Below are positions 6,168 to 7,356 of a DNA stretch of 7,356 nt, piece after piece. The stretch's first letter is position 1. Every line of letters starts with the position of its first letter. This DNA comes from an uncultured Bacteroidota bacterium (GTDB lineage: Bacteria > Bacteroidota > Bacteroidia > Flavobacteriales > Schleiferiaceae), in the NCBI GenBank assembly GCA_913056475.1, contig CAJXMS010000109.1, forward strand, positions 1-7,356, in the 5' to 3' direction. A model generated the notes under the pieces. The model ran no database searches. It saw only the letters and a list, made by a program, of their open reading frames with translations, and was not told where the DNA came from. A program made the position numbers and the translations under genes.

Positions 6168-6191
6168 CAAAGCTTGCGCCCGTCATTTGAT

Positions 6192-6788
6192 TTAATCCCG
6201 GGCGGGCTTGTAGAGGATGATGATTTGCACCATGATGGCGCTGATCACCAGGAAAATGATTTCGATGCGGGTAAAGAGATCGATGGTTTTCATGGTGTTT
6301 TTGCTGATCTCCATTTGCCTTTTCCCTTCGCTGAGTTGCACCTTGGAAAGATTGGACAGGGTGTGCACCGTGCCATTGATGGCCCTTAGCAAACCCTCGT
6401 TGCGGGTATAACCCGAGGCGATGTATTCTTTTTCTTCTTGTTTGATGGTTTGGAGTTGTTCTTGAAGGGCCTGAAAGATGCTTTTTTCCTGACGGGTGAG
6501 CCGGGTTTGCCGGTAGCGCTGCAGGAGGCCCTGGATATCTTGGTTTACCTGCCCATTGTCGCGGCGGAAAAAAACGCTGTCTTCCCGGGCTACGGCTATT
6601 TCCTTTTCCTGCACCAGCAGGGAAAGCTCAAAGATGAGGTCATTGGCCACGATGCGGTCTTCGTAAATGGAGGTAACGGACTGCTTAAGTTTCTGAAAAT
6701 TGCTGCGGTCTACCAAGTTGGTGGTCAGCACGATGATAAAAATCAAGAGGATGCCAGTGATCCATTTTAATTTGTGGAAGGTATTCAT
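6192..6788 (-). CDS. Orphan membrane sensor with a four-helix-bundle (4HB_MCP-type) domain
   Basis: A 198-residue protein with the architecture of the sensing half of a chemoreceptor. TM1 spans about 9-26 (hydrophobic ITGILLIFIIVLTTNLV). An all-helical, charged extracytoplasmic region follows (about 27-173), and TM2 spans about 175-193 (EIIFLVISAIMVQIIILY). The protein ends with the short tail KPARD. The segment SVTSIYEDRIVANDLIFELS (38-57) matches the typical first-helix pattern of 4HB_MCP domains, and the region near 145-172 matches the returning helix. No HAMP, methyl-accepting, kinase or cyclase domain follows, so any signal must pass to a partner through the membrane or TM2. The start ATG 6788 directly precedes TM1; no Shine-Dalgarno is present, but a TAnnTTTG box lies 54-61 bases upstream. 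It is divergent from the propeller-type sensor gene, a possible partner. The domain call is likely; the ligand and output are unknown. Confidence 0.8.
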   Translation of the reverse strand: MNTFHKLKWITGILLIFIIVLTTNLVDRSNFQKLKQSVTSIYEDRIVANDLIFELSLLVQEKEIAVAREDSVFFRRDNGQVNQDIQGLLQRYRQTRLTRQEKSIFQALQEQLQTIKQEEKEYIASGYTRNEGLLRAINGTVHTLSNLSKVQLSEGKRQMEISKNTMKTIDLFTRIEIIFLVISAIMVQIIILYKPARD

Positions 6789-6841
6789 AGGGCGGAGATT
6801 TAGGGAGGAGCACGTGGGTGCGTCGCTACCGGGGCCGTTCT

Positions 6842-6849
6842 CAAAAATA
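6842..6849 (-). promoter_or_regulatory. Putative -7 promoter element of the four-helix-bundle sensor gene
   Basis: The minus strand reads TATTTTTG, a perfect TAnnTTTG. Transcription would begin near 6836, with a leader of about 45-50 nt. No -33 TTG is seen at the expected spacing. It lies in an otherwise GC-rich spacer, where an AT-rich box stands out. Confidence 0.5.
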
Positions 6850-6878
6850 AGACAAAAAGGGCTTACCTTCGGGATAAA

Positions 6879-6907
6879 GGGCCGCGCCAGGGGGGCAGCC
6901 GCGGCCC
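6879..6907. repeat. 8-bp GC-only inverted repeat in the divergent spacer
   Basis: GGGCCGCG (6879-6886) is the exact reverse complement of CGCGGCCC (6900-6907), with a 13-base loop. It lies upstream of the -7 boxes of both divergent genes (6842-6849 on the minus strand and 7018-7025 on the plus strand), so it cannot be a terminator for either. It could be an operator or cruciform-prone element. Confidence 0.4.
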
Positions 6908-6921
6908 CGGCGGCGTGGTGC

Positions 6922-6936
6922 GGGCTTAGGGGCCCC
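6922..6936 (+). repeat. Direct repeat GGGCTTAGGGGCCCC, copy 1
   Basis: This exact 15-base sequence recurs at 6989-7003, 67 bp downstream. It contains the palindrome GGGGCCCC. Related CTTAGGGCC occurs at 476-484 upstream of dgt, which suggests a recurring spacer motif. Confidence 0.55.
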
Positions 6937-6988
6937 GGGCGTTCCTGGTCGCCCCGCCTCGGCTGAGAGGGGGTTCTGCCGCCGCGGT

Positions 6989-7003
6989 GGGCTTAGGGGC
7001 CCC
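6989..7003 (+). repeat. Direct repeat GGGCTTAGGGGCCCC, copy 2, over the predicted -33 region
   Basis: Identical to 6922-6936. It ends 14 bases before the -7 box at 7018, so it covers roughly where a -33 element of the propeller-sensor promoter would sit. This placement would suit a regulator-binding site. That role is inferred only from position. Confidence 0.5.
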
Positions 7004-7017
7004 TTTTATCTCTTACT

Positions 7018-7025
7018 TACCTTTG
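7018..7025 (+). promoter_or_regulatory. Putative -7 promoter element of the propeller-type sensor gene
   Basis: TACCTTTG is a perfect TAnnTTTG match, 25 bases before the ATG at 7051. It implies a start of transcription near 7031 and a leader of about 20 nt. No clear -33 TTG is present. Confidence 0.55.
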
Positions 7026-7038
7026 CGGCCGCCCCATT

Positions 7039-7043
7039 GGAGG
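7039..7043 (+). promoter_or_regulatory. Ribosome binding site GGAGG
   Basis: GGAGG with a 7-base gap to the ATG at 7051. It is the clearest Shine-Dalgarno in the window, where most genes lack one, and it fixes the start of the propeller-type sensor. Confidence 0.6.
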
Positions 7044-7050
7044 CGTCATC

Positions 7051-7356
7051 ATGAGACCCCGCTCCCTGAAAATAATACTTTTGCTGCTTGGCCTGTCCGC
7101 TTCTGGCGTGCTTTGGGGATTAGATTTCCGTATTTACAGCCTTCAGCAGGGATTGGCCAGCGCCCGCATCAACGATCTACTGGAAGGCCCGCAGGGCTAT
7201 CTTTTCTTGGCCACTGACCAGGGTATATCCCGATTTGACGGAAACAATTTTGTCAACTTCCCGCGGGATTACCCCTTGCCCAGCTTTGCGGAGCCCGGTT
7301 TCCATAAGCTTCGGCTGCACCGAGATACCCTCTACGCCCTATCCCGCAGCGGGGGC
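7051..7356 (+). CDS. Exported sensor protein with two-component-regulator propeller repeat (5' part only)
   Basis: The first 102 codons are present and the frame is open at the right edge. Residues 1-23 are a signal peptide (MRPRSLK, then a Leu-rich core ending near VLWG), so the N-terminal part is extracytoplasmic. RIYSLQQGLASARINDLLEG (27-46) followed by PQGYLFLATDQGISRFDGNN (47-66) is a Reg_prop repeat, matching the pattern of a ...GL....V..i..D..G.lW..T..Gl.rydG... blade. In Bacteroidota such repeats form long periplasmic beta-propeller sensors, usually followed by a Y_Y_Y domain, a transmembrane helix, and a histidine kinase, LytTR, cyclase or helix-turn-helix output. Which output applies here cannot be seen. 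It has its own promoter box and ribosome site and is divergent from the orphan four-helix-bundle sensor. The sensor class is quite sure; the output is unknown. Confidence 0.82.
   Translation, partial: MRPRSLKIILLLLGLSASGVLWGLDFRIYSLQQGLASARINDLLEGPQGYLFLATDQGISRFDGNNFVNFPRDYPLPSFAEPGFHKLRLHRDTLYALSRSGG

Larger units (their letters stand above)
5637..6191. other. 555-bp non-coding spacer, AT-rich near ppsA and GC-rich with many inverted repeats elsewhere
   Basis: The spacer lies between ppsA (start at its left edge) and the four-helix-bundle sensor gene (stop at its right edge), both on the minus strand. Bases 5637-5745 are AT-rich and presumably carry the ppsA leader and promoter, although no TAnnTTTG box was found on the minus strand there. 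From about 5746 to 6191 the sequence is GC-rich and dense in inverted repeats (5801-5855, 5882-5914, 5939-5979, 6080-6102, 6130-6167). Short open frames on both strands translate to Arg/Pro/Gly/Cys-rich peptides with no family resemblance and are not credible genes. GCCGGAGG occurs at 5961 and again at 6003. The region may hold a structured RNA, a repeat cluster, or both; it does not match tmRNA, RNase P RNA or SRP RNA signatures that I could check by eye. Confidence 0.5.

Overview
The window looks like a chromosomal segment of a GC-rich Bacteroidota bacterium, possibly of the Saprospiraceae/Cytophagia type. That placement is an inference. It rests on several intergenic boxes that fit the Bacteroidota -7 promoter element TAnnTTTG, on starts that mostly lack a Shine-Dalgarno sequence, on a Reg_prop-type sensor gene, and on a free-standing four-helix-bundle sensor. 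No rRNA, tRNA, CRISPR array, transposase or phage gene was seen.

Layout from left to right: (1) the 5' part of a secreted single-domain rhodanese-like protein on the minus strand, running off the left edge; (2) a 272-bp divergent spacer with two near-identical promoter-like modules; (3) a complete dGTP triphosphohydrolase gene (dgt) on the plus strand; (4) a 176-bp convergent spacer with regularly spaced A-tracts; (5) a tight minus-strand pair, ppsA (phosphoenolpyruvate synthase) followed after 2 nt by a 343-residue protein with a kinase-like catalytic core; (6) a 555-bp spacer rich in inverted repeats and without a credible gene; (7) a minus-strand 198-residue orphan membrane sensor of the four-helix-bundle MCP type; (8) a 262-bp divergent spacer with repeats and promoter boxes; (9) the first 102 codons of a plus-strand signal-peptide-bearing protein with a two-component-regulator propeller repeat, cut by the right edge.

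The most interesting unit is the ppsA pair. PEP synthase makes PEP from pyruvate and ATP for gluconeogenesis. In E. coli it is switched off by phosphorylation of a threonine two residues before the catalytic histidine, carried out by the DUF299 regulatory protein. The same Thr-Cys-His arrangement is present here. The translationally coupled neighbour is clearly not DUF299, but it has GDxxxxN and IDFD signatures like those of aminoglycoside-phosphotransferase/HipA-type kinases. A new kind of PEP-synthase modifying enzyme is therefore a reasonable, untested hypothesis. The second item of interest is the structured spacer at 5745-6191, which could hold an undescribed RNA or a degraded repeat cluster. 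Its repeat content is partly shared with the spacer upstream of dgt.
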